A stretch of 64,000 bases of DNA from Plebeiibacterium sediminum (GTDB taxonomy: Bacteria > Bacteroidota > Bacteroidia > Bacteroidales > Marinilabiliaceae). Location: contig NZ_JAPDPJ010000031.1 of assembly GCF_026013605.1 (NCBI RefSeq), positions 1-64,000 on the forward strand, in the 5' to 3' direction. The position numbers and the translations under genes were made by a program. The notes under the pieces were generated by a model. It searched no databases and was not told the DNA's origin. It was given only the letters and a program-made list of their open reading frames with translations. How positions within the stretch are numbered: the stretch's first letter is position 1; every line of letters starts with the position of its first letter. Below, piece after piece: positions 28,031 through 36,300 of the stretch.

Positions 28031-28411
28031 TTAGCCCAGAACATATTTTGCCAGGATCTTTTGCACATCGTAAACATTTACTGATTTATTAAACTTCTTT
28101 ACAACACTGGGATTCTGCTCACTCGAAATCCAGAGTTTCAACTCTGCATCCAGATCAAATGTACCTGCCGTTTCAATACTAAAACGAGAAATACTCTTAT
28201 AGGGAATTGAAAGATATTCCATTTTTCGTCCGGTAACACCCTGTTTATCTATGATAACCAATCGTTTATTGGTAAAAATGAAAGTATCACGAATTAACTT
28301 AAATCCAATTTCTACCAATTCATTTTCAGCAAACAAAGCACCATACTCTTTTTGGATTTTTTCCTGATCTACAGCGCCTGCATTTCCTAATAAAGAAGAT
28401 AATAATCCCAT
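28031..28411 (-). CDS. Bacterial PH-domain protein (bPH_1)
   Basis: A 126-aa protein with a single bacterial pleckstrin-homology fold. The pattern IRDTFIFTNKRLVIIDKQG, then YLSIPYKSISRFSIE, then DLDAELKLWISS matches the bPH_1 family (shown in parts). No signal peptide is seen, though the N-terminus MGLLSSLLG could lie on the membrane. In this cluster it may bind lipid or help place the PspA or channel parts. It lies 34 bases after the SpeD-like gene. Confidence 0.87.
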   Translation of the reverse strand: MGLLSSLLGNAGAVDQEKIQKEYGALFAENELVEIGFKLIRDTFIFTNKRLVIIDKQGVTGRKMEYLSIPYKSISRFSIETAGTFDLDAELKLWISSEQNPSVVKKFNKSVNVYDVQKILAKYVLG

Positions 28412-28445
28412 TATTTCAGTTTTTAAGATAGGTATATTTGAAATG

Positions 28446-28811
28446 TTATATTGTCTTTATCAATATGGGTTCACTTGATGCAATCTCTTCATCCCAATTT
28501 ACATCAAACTTTAATTCTTCTGTTAATTTTTTAAAGTTTTTTGCCTTCCCCTGATTACAGCTTGATAGTTCAATGTAAGTATATCCATTTTCTGTGAATG
28601 TATGCAGAGCCAAATGAGACTCGGCCAATAACCAAAATGCAGTAAAACCATTTACAGGAAATTGATGCGAAGTATAATTTAATATTTTAAAATCAGATTG
28701 ATTAAGGAGTGCATCAAAGATATCTTTAAGCTTAATTTCATCCACTAACTCAATCCACCCTTTTAAATTATATACTATAGGGGGCAATTGTTTATGTTGA
28801 ATATTTTCCAT
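28446..28811 (-). CDS. S-adenosylmethionine decarboxylase-like protein (SpeD family)
   Basis: 121 aa, the size of bacterial class 1B AdoMet decarboxylase. The processing site is conserved: LLAESHLALHT gives E64-S65, with S65 as the expected pyruvoyl-forming serine, H70 as the processing base and C85 in ELSSCN as the catalytic acid. All three sit two residues after the positions I recall for Thermotoga SpeD. It would make decarboxylated AdoMet, the aminopropyl donor for the aminopropyltransferase encoded 18 bases upstream. The two genes therefore form a spermidine-type module. Confidence 0.88.
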   Translation of the reverse strand: MENIQHKQLPPIVYNLKGWIELVDEIKLKDIFDALLNQSDFKILNYTSHQFPVNGFTAFWLLAESHLALHTFTENGYTYIELSSCNQGKAKNFKKLTEELKFDVNWDEEIASSEPILIKTI

Positions 28812-28829
28812 ATCTATTTGATTTTAGAT

Positions 28830-30383
28830 CTAATACAAATCCCAATTTCCTTTTAAATAATATTTATAAAGAACCGGATCATGAATCTTATTAATTTTTA
28901 CAGAATCCCCCTGTCCCGGGTAAACATCTTTCCCAAAAGAAGTAATTAACTGCATAGCCTCGTTTGTGAGCCATCTTGTTTCTAAATCTTTGAATTCAAG
29001 TTTCTGAAGTGCTTTCTTTAATGGAAAACCATCAGGTTGCTTGGTTCCCATACTCCATCCCCACTCGCCAAGTGAAATAATATGGTTATGCAAAGGAATG
29101 GTTACAAAACCAGCACTCTGCATGGTTTTAACAATACAATTAAATGCTTTTGTTGCAAAATAAGGACTCCCGGCCTGAGTTATAATAATTCCCCCTGGCC
29201 TTAAGTGCTTATAGGCAATCCTATAAAACTCTTCAGAGTATAAACGACCTAATTCAACTGTTCTTGGATCAGGCAGGTCAACAATAATTACATCATAAAA
29301 AGCATTATTGTTGCTTAAAAATGTAAACCCATCCTGATTTAAAACATTTACTCTGGGATCGTTTAATGCACCTTTATTTAAATTGGTTAACAATGGATAT
29401 TCCTGCCCCAGTTTAGTCATGGCCGGATCCAAATCTACCAATGTAATATTTTTAGCTACTTCATACTTCAATATTTCGCGCACGGCACAACCGTCTCCAC
29501 CTCCTAAAACTAATACTTCGCTTGGGTTGGGATGTAATGTCATAGCAGGATGAACCAATGGTTCATGATACATCATTTCATCCATTGTACACAATTGTTC
29601 ATTACCATTCAGGTACAACCAAAAATCATTTTTCCATTGCGTAATGACAATACGCTGATATTTTGTTTGCTCAGCATAAATAACTTTGTCCTTATATTTT
29701 TGCTGTTCCCCATAAGTAATAATAGGCTCTGCTAAAAATACCCCACCTACTAACAGCACTGTTATTAAGCCTATTGAAATATTAAATGGTATTTTATATG
29801 ATGATGAAATAAATCGCTTTAAGAATATATAAACACCAATAGCAACGCTAAAATTGATTAACCCTAAAACAAATGGTGTATAATTTAATCCTAAAAAAGG
29901 AATCCCTACAAAAGCAAAAAATATACCTCCCAGTAAACTTCCATAGTAATCATTCTCAAGAACATTGGAAATATTCACTCTTAAATCTTCATACTGATCA
30001 TTGATTCGTGTTACCAGAGGAATTTCCATACCAATCAATACCCCAATAAGTATGCTACAAGCATAAATTATAATGGCCAACGAAGCAGTATAAGCTGATG
30101 ATATGTATACGATTAAAGGAACAAATGAAACAACTATTGAAAGAATAAATTCAAGAATAAGGAATTTCTCGGTTAAATGAGTTAAAAAGGATTTACTGAT
30201 TCTACTTCCCAAGCCCATTGAAAACATCATGGTAGACACAATCAATGCCCACTGAACTGTTGAATCACCTAAAAAATGCGTTGCTAATGTTGATAATAAG
30301 TATTCCGCAACAATACCACTGAATCCTGTGGCAAAAATAGCCGCCATTAGTATGGCTGAATATCGGTTCTTTATTTTAAACAT
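28830..30383 (-). CDS. Membrane-fused polyamine aminopropyltransferase (SpeE-like)
   Basis: The N-terminal 215 residues form about seven transmembrane helices. The C-terminal part is a spermidine-synthase domain: YQRIVIT, DEMMYHEPLVHPAM, the AdoMet-binding VLVLGGGDGCAVREIL, then VDLPDP with the catalytic aspartate. It would transfer an aminopropyl group from decarboxylated AdoMet to a diamine at the inner membrane. The length of 517 aa compares with about 290 for soluble SpeE. It is followed by the SpeD-like gene; a hairpin separates it from the upstream DUF350 gene. Confidence 0.9.
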   Translation of the reverse strand: MFKIKNRYSAILMAAIFATGFSGIVAEYLLSTLATHFLGDSTVQWALIVSTMMFSMGLGSRISKSFLTHLTEKFLILEFILSIVVSFVPLIVYISSAYTASLAIIIYACSILIGVLIGMEIPLVTRINDQYEDLRVNISNVLENDYYGSLLGGIFFAFVGIPFLGLNYTPFVLGLINFSVAIGVYIFLKRFISSSYKIPFNISIGLITVLLVGGVFLAEPIITYGEQQKYKDKVIYAEQTKYQRIVITQWKNDFWLYLNGNEQLCTMDEMMYHEPLVHPAMTLHPNPSEVLVLGGGDGCAVREILKYEVAKNITLVDLDPAMTKLGQEYPLLTNLNKGALNDPRVNVLNQDGFTFLSNNNAFYDVIIVDLPDPRTVELGRLYSEEFYRIAYKHLRPGGIIITQAGSPYFATKAFNCIVKTMQSAGFVTIPLHNHIISLGEWGWSMGTKQPDGFPLKKALQKLEFKDLETRWLTNEAMQLITSFGKDVYPGQGDSVKINKIHDPVLYKYYLKGNWDLY

Positions 30384-30393
30384 TTAAAATACA

Positions 30394-30422
30394 GAAAAAT
30401 AATAATGTCAAGAACTGACAAA
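30394..30422 (-). promoter_or_regulatory. Candidate internal promoter before the aminopropyltransferase gene
   Basis: Minus-strand TTTG (30422-30419), 17 bases, then TATTTTTC (30401-30394), which differs from TAnnTTTG in the last base. It lies between the internal hairpin and the gene start. Confidence 0.35.
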
Positions 30423-30445
30423 AATGAATAAATGAAGCAAAGAAA

Positions 30446-30472
30446 AAGTACCAGAAATCCATTCTGATACTT
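30446..30472 (-). terminator. Internal terminator-like hairpin after DUF350 gene
   Basis: On the minus strand an 11-bp stem with one T-G pair (AAGTATCAGAA with TTCTGGTACTT) and a 5-base loop is followed by TTTTTC. It divides the nine-gene cluster into a PspA half and a polyamine/channel half, perhaps by partial termination. Confidence 0.6.
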
Positions 30473-30496
30473 CATCCTTCTATCTTAAGATCTTGT

Positions 30497-31372
30497 TTAC
30501 AAACACCAGGTAATAAGAACCGAACCTCCTATATATGCAAAGGCTTCAATTATTGCAGCTCCTACATTAGGTTTTTCCTGATTAACAATTTCGTCTGTTA
30601 ATCGCTGTCCTGGCAAAAGAATTTTATCGGTTAAGAATCGCATTACCGGTAGCAAAATAATTCCTAGTACCAGTTCAAAACCAGCTTCAGAGAATGTTAC
30701 ACCCCAGCCTTCAAAATCACCTGCAATTCCATAACGTATTAGGTTAGCAATAGCAATTAAAGCTCCAGCAAAACCTACACCAACAGCTACATTATCCTTT
30801 TCAATATGCTCATGCACATCATAAGGTGTAATCAATTGATAAATAGCTGCTGCTATAATAATCGCAATTTGTCCGGCAGCCCAGAATACAGTTGCTGAAA
30901 GAAAACCAAATCCCCAACCTCCAAGTTCTGATTCACCGCTTACTGCTCCAAAAATAATCAGACCAGAAGCAATTGAAACAGCTCCTTCAATAACTCCGGT
31001 TCCTGAATTTCTATCCTTTATAATTTCTTTCTTTACCGAAAACTTACGTAAAATGATTTTATCATTAATCCATATAGAAAGGTTTAAAAGAATAATTGCC
31101 AATACTCCATAGGCCAATATGTCAATCATATCATTCACCAAACCTCTGGTAGGTCCTACGATTGCACTACCTACAGCCAATAGCAATCCAATAAAGTAAC
31201 CTGTATGTGCAAAAGCAAAAGCCAAATTATCTTTCTCAACCAATTCTTCTTTTACGTTGAAGCTTTTATTAACCAGTTGATAAACTAATTTACCAAGAAA
31301 AAATATTACAAATCCTGCGGCAATGTAAGCTATTGCATCATATAATATTGTTGAAATATCTGAAAAATTCAT
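30497..31372 (-). CDS. DUF350 (YjfL-like) membrane protein
   Basis: Integral membrane protein of 291 aa with about eight helices, built as repeats of the DUF350 unit. Each repeat has the form LAFAFAHTGYFIGL or VAVGVGFAGALIAIA, with a conserved glycine-rich turn. In Escherichia coli the related YjfL gene lies beside the PspA-like yjfJ, and here too it accompanies a PspA gene. The molecular function of DUF350 is unknown. It follows the Ser-rich protein gene after 21 bases. Confidence 0.88.
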   Translation of the reverse strand: MNFSDISTILYDAIAYIAAGFVIFFLGKLVYQLVNKSFNVKEELVEKDNLAFAFAHTGYFIGLLLAVGSAIVGPTRGLVNDMIDILAYGVLAIILLNLSIWINDKIILRKFSVKKEIIKDRNSGTGVIEGAVSIASGLIIFGAVSGESELGGWGFGFLSATVFWAAGQIAIIIAAAIYQLITPYDVHEHIEKDNVAVGVGFAGALIAIANLIRYGIAGDFEGWGVTFSEAGFELVLGIILLPVMRFLTDKILLPGQRLTDEIVNQEKPNVGAAIIEAFAYIGGSVLITWCL

Positions 31373-31393
31373 ATTTATAATTTTAGGATTAGA

Positions 31394-32209
31394 CTATTTT
31401 CCAAAACCACCACTTCTGCTTCTCGAAGACGAACTACTGTAACGAGACGAACTTCGCGATTTTTGTGAATAGCTTGAACCTGATGAATAGCTTCTGGATT
31501 GACTGGTAGAACTGGATCTGGATACCTGACTTCGTACCTGACTTTTAAAATTAGATGGTTTTGAGCCCCAGGTAGTTGATTTGCCGGTTTTTGAAGTGTA
31601 TGATTTTGTTCCATACATATTTGATCCCGATGGACCATAATATGAACGTCGGCCATAATAACCTCCGCCATAATAATCATCGTAATATGAACGACGAACC
31701 GGATAAGTCATTAAATTAAACATGGACGACATAAATGCATATTGTCCGTAAAACTCCCAGAAAGAAGTTCCGTTTCTTTGAGTCCAGTGACCATATTTTT
31801 CGTTACCAATATAGTGGTTATAACCAGCAGGACTGGCTACTTTAGAAAGTTTACCATCCTTTTTAGAGGCTATTTCCATTCCCATGTTATTGATATTTTC
31901 AGCAAAAAAAGATTCGCTTACCTTTTCCCAGCCAGTTTGCTGAGTTAATATGGTATCCGGCTTTTCTATTAAAACATTATACTGATGAAAATAACCATCT
32001 GAGCGTGAGTCCATATCCAACAGAATAATAGAAAAGTTATTTTCATTGGACAATGAACGAACTAATTTATCAACTGGAGACTTTTCCCAACTACTTACTG
32101 TTGGATTGGAGGAATAATAATTTCTGCTTGAGCGGCAGGTACTACAGGTTTTCAACATAAAAAAACCAATAACTACCGCTATTATAATCTTTGCTAATTT
32201 GTTATCCAT
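31394..32209 (-). CDS. Membrane-anchored Ser/Tyr/Gly-rich protein (DUF4247-like)
   Basis: An N-terminal helix (residues 6-20) is followed by CSTC and a folded region of about 150 residues with the segment FSIILLDMDSRSDGYFHQYNV. From about residue 175 the protein is low-complexity: Tyr/Gly-rich, then Ser/Arg-rich, ending GGFGK. The tail and gene position resemble DUF4247 proteins found with DUF350, DUF4178 and PspA genes in Actinobacteria. That family link is from memory and uncertain. The protein probably sits in the inner membrane with the body outside. Confidence 0.7.
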   Translation of the reverse strand: MDNKLAKIIIAVVIGFFMLKTCSTCRSSRNYYSSNPTVSSWEKSPVDKLVRSLSNENNFSIILLDMDSRSDGYFHQYNVLIEKPDTILTQQTGWEKVSESFFAENINNMGMEIASKKDGKLSKVASPAGYNHYIGNEKYGHWTQRNGTSFWEFYGQYAFMSSMFNLMTYPVRRSYYDDYYGGGYYGRRSYYGPSGSNMYGTKSYTSKTGKSTTWGSKPSNFKSQVRSQVSRSSSTSQSRSYSSGSSYSQKSRSSSRYSSSSSRSRSGGFGK

Positions 32210-32227
32210 ACATTAGATTGTTAGGTG

Positions 32228-32770
32228 TTATTTACTAGAGGGTAATATGTTAGAAATTTCAAACTCCTTAATTGTCTTTCCTATTGAAGCTTCAAATTCC
32301 TTTTCATCCCATTGTTCAATACACAGGATATTTACGCCTTCTTCATCTTCAAAATCCCACGACCTGAACTCTTCCCACGTATCACCTTTGGCAATATCAT
32401 GAAAATATCCCGGCGCTTCATTTTCCATATAATAAGTAACACCTTCGTAACTTATCTTTTTAGGCGGTTTTTGTTGCTCGTGCAAAATTTCTGTTAGATT
32501 TTCGTCGAGAACTCTGATTTTTATCTTTTTAGTGATAGATAATTCCAACTCATCATCTTCCTCAATGGAAAGAAAACGGGTTTTCGATCCGTCACTAATT
32601 TTAAATTCCCTTGTAAAATAATTATCACCCCAATCGTATTCATAAATGGCCTGAACCTCCCATGTAGAAAGGTCGTACTCAAAAACAAAACCAACATCCA
32701 GATCTTTAACCTGGATATTGGTGCTATCATAATGAGGTTCTTTATTTTTAAAAATATCAAAGATACCCAT
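32228..32770 (-). CDS. DUF4178 protein with two repeats
   Basis: 180 aa. Residues 18-90 (LDVGFVFEYDLSTWEV, then FREFKI-like strands and FLSIEEDDELEL) match the DUF4178 pattern of a small beta fold. Residues 102-175 repeat the pattern less closely (ISYEGVTYYMEN, then ILCIEQWDEKEFEASIG). No signal peptide or helix is seen, so it is cytoplasmic. DUF4178 proteins commonly accompany PspA and DUF350; their function is unknown. It lies 12 bases after the PspA gene. Confidence 0.82.
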   Translation of the reverse strand: MGIFDIFKNKEPHYDSTNIQVKDLDVGFVFEYDLSTWEVQAIYEYDWGDNYFTREFKISDGSKTRFLSIEEDDELELSITKKIKIRVLDENLTEILHEQQKPPKKISYEGVTYYMENEAPGYFHDIAKGDTWEEFRSWDFEDEEGVNILCIEQWDEKEFEASIGKTIKEFEISNILPSSK

Positions 32771-32782
32771 ATCTGTATGTGT

Positions 32783-33484
32783 CTATTTTTGTTTTAGTTT
32801 GGCTTTCAGTTCTTCCAATGAATTAGATGCCTTGATGTTTTTATCAGACAAAACATCATCAATTTCATCGTCAACACTTCTGTTTTCCAAAGCAATTTCG
32901 CCATAAGCCTCACTCATAGCTTCTTGTTGAGCCACTTTTTCTTTCATCTTTTCAAGCATAGAAACAGTACCAGAACTGTCAATTCCACTCAACTGCTTAT
33001 TTATTTTTTGAGTTGCACTGCTCACTCTTGCTCTTGCTTTAAGTGTTCTCAATTCGTTTTCGTAGCTGGTAATAGTGCTTTTTAGCTTTTTAATATTCTT
33101 ATCTAAATTAGCAATATTCGCATCAAAACGAGTTACTTCTTCCTGTGCGCGAGATGCTGCTTCCACAGCTTCCTCCTTACGTGCAAGTGCTTCAGTAGCT
33201 AACCTGTCAGCTTCTTCAACTGCCAAATCTCCTTTTTCAGCTTTTTGAATCAATAAAATGGCTTTTTGCTCATAGTTTTTAGCCATTTCCTTATTGGTTG
33301 TTAAATCCTTTTTACTACGGATAGCCAAAGCTTTTACTTCTGCTAAAGCTTGTAAACTCTTATCTAAATCCTTTTTTAAATCACGAATTCCTTGTTCCGT
33401 CATTTTAATAGGATCTTCTAACTTGTCAACTATAGCATGTGCTTCTGCTTGTCCTACTCTAAATATTCTATTAAAAATACTCAT
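32783..33484 (-). CDS. pspA: PspA/IM30 family membrane-stress protein
   Basis: A 233-aa, almost wholly helical coiled-coil protein of the PspA/Vipp1/IM30 (ESCRT-III-like) family. It starts MSIFNRIFRVGQAEAHAIVDKLEDP, the amphipathic membrane-binding helix 0/1 with the conserved DP (shown in part: KLEDP). Heptad-rich helices and the conserved SEAYGEIA segment near the end follow. It polymerises on damaged membranes. Closest in context to E. coli YjfJ rather than classical pspABC: no pspF, pspB or pspC is present. It lies 12 bases after the YbjN-like gene. Confidence 0.93.
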   Translation of the reverse strand: MSIFNRIFRVGQAEAHAIVDKLEDPIKMTEQGIRDLKKDLDKSLQALAEVKALAIRSKKDLTTNKEMAKNYEQKAILLIQKAEKGDLAVEEADRLATEALARKEEAVEAASRAQEEVTRFDANIANLDKNIKKLKSTITSYENELRTLKARARVSSATQKINKQLSGIDSSGTVSMLEKMKEKVAQQEAMSEAYGEIALENRSVDDEIDDVLSDKNIKASNSLEELKAKLKQK

Positions 33485-33496
33485 TACTTACAATTT

Positions 33497-33892
33497 TTAG
33501 GCTTTTGAAAATTCAATTAATTCTTCAGAATACTCTGACAACAATAGTTTTAAAGAGTTTAGAGTGGCTTCCAACTCATTTAAATCCAAATTCTCTAATT
33601 GCAGTGTATCTCTAAAAATAACTTTCTTACCACTCTCATCAATAGTAAAGGCTCCATGAATTACTTCACGATTTTTTTGAAGAAGTGATTTGTAAATTTC
33701 TTCAGAACCTGTGTTCATTTCAAAAAGAAGACCTTCAATAATTAAAAGACTGTCTTCACAATCGATTACAACATTACTGATTCCTTCTTCCTCTTTTTCA
33801 ATAACAAATAACTCTTCGTTAATATCCTCATATACAATTCTGTATTCCAGGTCTAAAAGGTAATCTTTCACCTTATTAAAATTTTCGCTCAT
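33497..33892 (-). CDS. YbjN / type III chaperone-like small protein
   Basis: A 131-aa cytoplasmic protein. The segment LLIIEGLLFEMN, then LLQKNREVIHGAFTIDESGKKVIFRDTL and LEATLNSLKLLL, follows the CesT/YbjN chaperone-like alpha-beta pattern (quoted in parts). In E. coli a similarly sized protein, YjfI (DUF2170), precedes the PspA-like YjfJ, and here the position is the same. It may bind PspA or another cluster protein; this is inference. It is the first gene of the cluster; I see no good promoter match in the 178 bases upstream. Confidence 0.72.
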   Translation of the reverse strand: MSENFNKVKDYLLDLEYRIVYEDINEELFVIEKEEEGISNVVIDCEDSLLIIEGLLFEMNTGSEEIYKSLLQKNREVIHGAFTIDESGKKVIFRDTLQLENLDLNELEATLNSLKLLLSEYSEELIEFSKA

Positions 33893-34071
33893 AGCAATTT
33901 TAATGTTGATAAAGGTTTATAATAATTATGAAATATTTTGGAAAGAACAGACCATTTCACACATCTTTTGTGTAAAACTTTACTGATTTAAATCTGCCCT
34001 TTGTCAGGCTTAAATAAAAACAAGAAGTTTACAATTATATAAAAAATAAAACGAATTATCAATAAAAGGGA

Positions 34072-35526
34072 TTATAGAATTTTCTTTGCGGGTTTTTCCA
34101 TTAATAAAATCAGCCCCAAAATCATTAGTCCCCCATTAATAATCAGCTTTTCGTATCCCAACGAAAAACCAAGCCATTTAACTGCATTATAATCCAGAAC
34201 ACCCGTTACAACCGGGGCTAAAATAGCTAACAAAGGAATCCATTTATCTTTTACACGAATCTTGCTAAACAAACCAAAGGCATACATCCCTAATAAAGGT
34301 CCATAGGTATAGCCAGCTAAAATAAAAATAGTACTGATGATACTATCTGCTTTTAAAACCCGGAATAAGATAATCACTAACATTAAAATAATAGAAAATG
34401 ACAAGTGAACCAGAATTCGGGTTTTCTTCGACAAGACCTCACCATGCTGTGTCCCTAAAATGTCAACAGAAAATGAAGTAGTCAGTGATGTTAATGCGGA
34501 ATCAGCACTACTATAAGCTGCGGCTACCAATCCAATAATAAAAAACACGCCAACAATAGCCGGGAGTTTACCACTATTTACAATCATTGGAAATAAATCA
34601 TCGGAACGTTCGGGTAAAGTTAAACCTTGCTGATTGGCAAAAATATATAAAAGCGCACCCAACGACAGGAACAAAATATTAGCAGGAATAAATGCCAATC
34701 CATACCATTTCATATTCTTCTGTGCATCCTTTATATTTTTACACGAAAGGTTTTTCTGCATCATATCCTGATCAAGTCCTGTCATTACAATTGTAATAAA
34801 AGCACCTGAAATAAACTGTTTGAAAAAATTCTGTTTCGATTGCCAGTCATCAAAAACAAAAACCTTACTAAGTTCACTCTGACTAATCATATCAATCAAT
34901 CCACCTGCATCAAGTTGCATGGTTTTTGCTATATAAACTATTGTTATAATCACAGAACTCAATAAAAACAAAGTCTGTAATGTATCTGTCCAGATAATTG
35001 TTTTTATACCTCCCCTAAAAGTATATAACCAAATAAGCGCAATTGTAATGATAACTGTCACAGCAAAAGGAATCCCCAAGGCATTAAACAAACTCAACTG
35101 CAACACATTGGCCATTAAATACAATCTTGCCGAGGCTCCAATGGTTCTGGATATTAGAAACAACCAGGCTCCGGTTTTGTAACCGAACTTTCCAAAGCGC
35201 TCTTCCAGATAGGTATAAATTGAAGTAAGATTTAGCTTATAATATACAGGCAACAATACATGAGCAATTACCAAATAACCCACAAAATACCCTGCCACCA
35301 TTTGCAGGTATGTAAACTGTGTTGATTTCACCCATCCTGGCACCGAAATAAAAGTGACTCCCGATAAGCTAGCTCCTATCATGCCAATAGATACAATATA
35401 CCATGGCGATTGACGATTACCCAGAAAAAAGCTGTTGTTATCAGACTTTTTTCCTGTTATATAAGAAATCACCATTAAAATGATAAAGTACAGCGCAACC
35501 AGTAATCCTGTGTGTAAAGGCTTCAT
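34072..35526 (-). CDS. Sodium:solute symporter (SSS family)
   Basis: Integral membrane transporter with about 13 helices. The family signature region GASLSGVTFISVPGW in helix 2 and the later AAAYSSADSALTSLTTSFSVD (shown in part: YSSADSALTSL) carry the Na+-site residues. The length of 484 aa is normal. The substrate (sugar, amino acid, sialic acid or other) cannot be read from sequence. It stands alone, divergent from recR. Confidence 0.92.
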   Translation of the reverse strand: MKPLHTGLLVALYFIILMVISYITGKKSDNNSFFLGNRQSPWYIVSIGMIGASLSGVTFISVPGWVKSTQFTYLQMVAGYFVGYLVIAHVLLPVYYKLNLTSIYTYLEERFGKFGYKTGAWLFLISRTIGASARLYLMANVLQLSLFNALGIPFAVTVIITIALIWLYTFRGGIKTIIWTDTLQTLFLLSSVIITIVYIAKTMQLDAGGLIDMISQSELSKVFVFDDWQSKQNFFKQFISGAFITIVMTGLDQDMMQKNLSCKNIKDAQKNMKWYGLAFIPANILFLSLGALLYIFANQQGLTLPERSDDLFPMIVNSGKLPAIVGVFFIIGLVAAAYSSADSALTSLTTSFSVDILGTQHGEVLSKKTRILVHLSFSIILMLVIILFRVLKADSIISTIFILAGYTYGPLLGMYAFGLFSKIRVKDKWIPLLAILAPVVTGVLDYNAVKWLGFSLGYEKLIINGGLMILGLILLMEKPAKKIL

Positions 35527-35554
35527 ATATTTTTACTAACAATTTAAAAACGGG

Positions 35555-35585
35555 TAAATTTAAAGGAGTACACACTTTAATCCAA
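35555..35585 (-). promoter_or_regulatory. Candidate promoter of the SSS symporter gene
   Basis: Minus-strand TTG (35585-35583), 20 bases, then TAAATTTA (35562-35555), about 29 bases before the ATG. Confidence 0.4.
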
Positions 35586-35606
35586 GTGATACCTTGATAA
35601 TTTTTT

Positions 35607-35614
35607 TAACTTTG
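35607..35614 (+). promoter_or_regulatory. Candidate -7 box for recR
   Basis: TAACTTTG matches TAnnTTTG and lies 22 bases before the ATG at 35637. No -33 match was seen. Confidence 0.5.
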
Positions 35615-35636
35615 AGCGTTTAAATTTTTAAGGTTG

Positions 35637-36263
35637 ATGAACTCAGGAAACTACCCATCTCAAATACTTGAAAATGCAGTAAAAGAATTTTCTCAACTAC
35701 CGGGAGTAGGCAGAAAAAGTGCATTGCGTTTGGTTTTATATTTATTAAAACAAGAAAAAAACGATGTGTTGCGGTTTGCCGATGCTCTGAAAAGATTAAG
35801 TGAAGAAATTGTGTACTGCACACAATGCTTCAATATATCAGATACTGAAGTTTGTGATATTTGTGCTAACAACAAAAGAGACCACTCTACTGTTTGTGTT
35901 GTAGAAAACATTAAAGATGTAATGGCAATTGAAAACACTCAACAGTATTTTGGTGTTTATCATGTACTTGGAGGTATCATTTCTCCTATGGATGGTATTG
36001 GACCGGATGATTTAACCATCAAACCACTTGAAGACAGAGTTAATTCAGGAGAGATAAAAGAATTAATATTTGCCTTACCAACAACAATGGAAGGTGATAC
36101 GACAAACTTTTATTTGTATAGAAAATTCGCAAAACTCGACATTAATATAACAACTTTAGCAAGGGGTGTTTCTATTGGTGATGAATTAGAATATACAGAT
36201 GAAGTAACATTAGGCCGTTCATTAATAAACAGACTTCCTTTTGAATCAAGCATGAATATTTAA
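35637..36263 (+). CDS. recR: Recombination protein RecR
   Basis: DNA-repair protein that works with RecF/RecO to load RecA at gaps. It has a helix-hairpin-helix [11 protein letters not shown], a four-cysteine zinc finger ([16 protein letters not shown]), a TOPRIM domain with [12 protein letters not shown], and a Walker B-like end. The start is ATG 35637, not the TTG three bases earlier. The length is 208 aa. It leads a group with a small membrane protein, a HAD-like protein and a glycosyltransferase. Confidence 0.95.
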   Translation: MNSGNYPSQILENAVKEFSQLPGVGRKSALRLVLYLLKQEKNDVLRFADALKRLSEEIVYCTQCFNISDTEVCDICANNKRDHSTVCVVENIKDVMAIENTQQYFGVYHVLGGIISPMDGIGPDDLTIKPLEDRVNSGEIKELIFALPTTMEGDTTNFYLYRKFAKLDINITTLARGVSIGDELEYTDEVTLGRSLINRLPFESSMNI

Positions 36264-36300
36264 TAATACACATTATTAACATCTTAATACAGACAAAACG

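Noticed and set aside
31375-31680. 101-codon minus-strand frame in the tail of the Ser-rich protein gene
   Set aside because: It is the shifted frame of a low-complexity Ser/Tyr/Gly tail, whose codon bias leaves other frames open.
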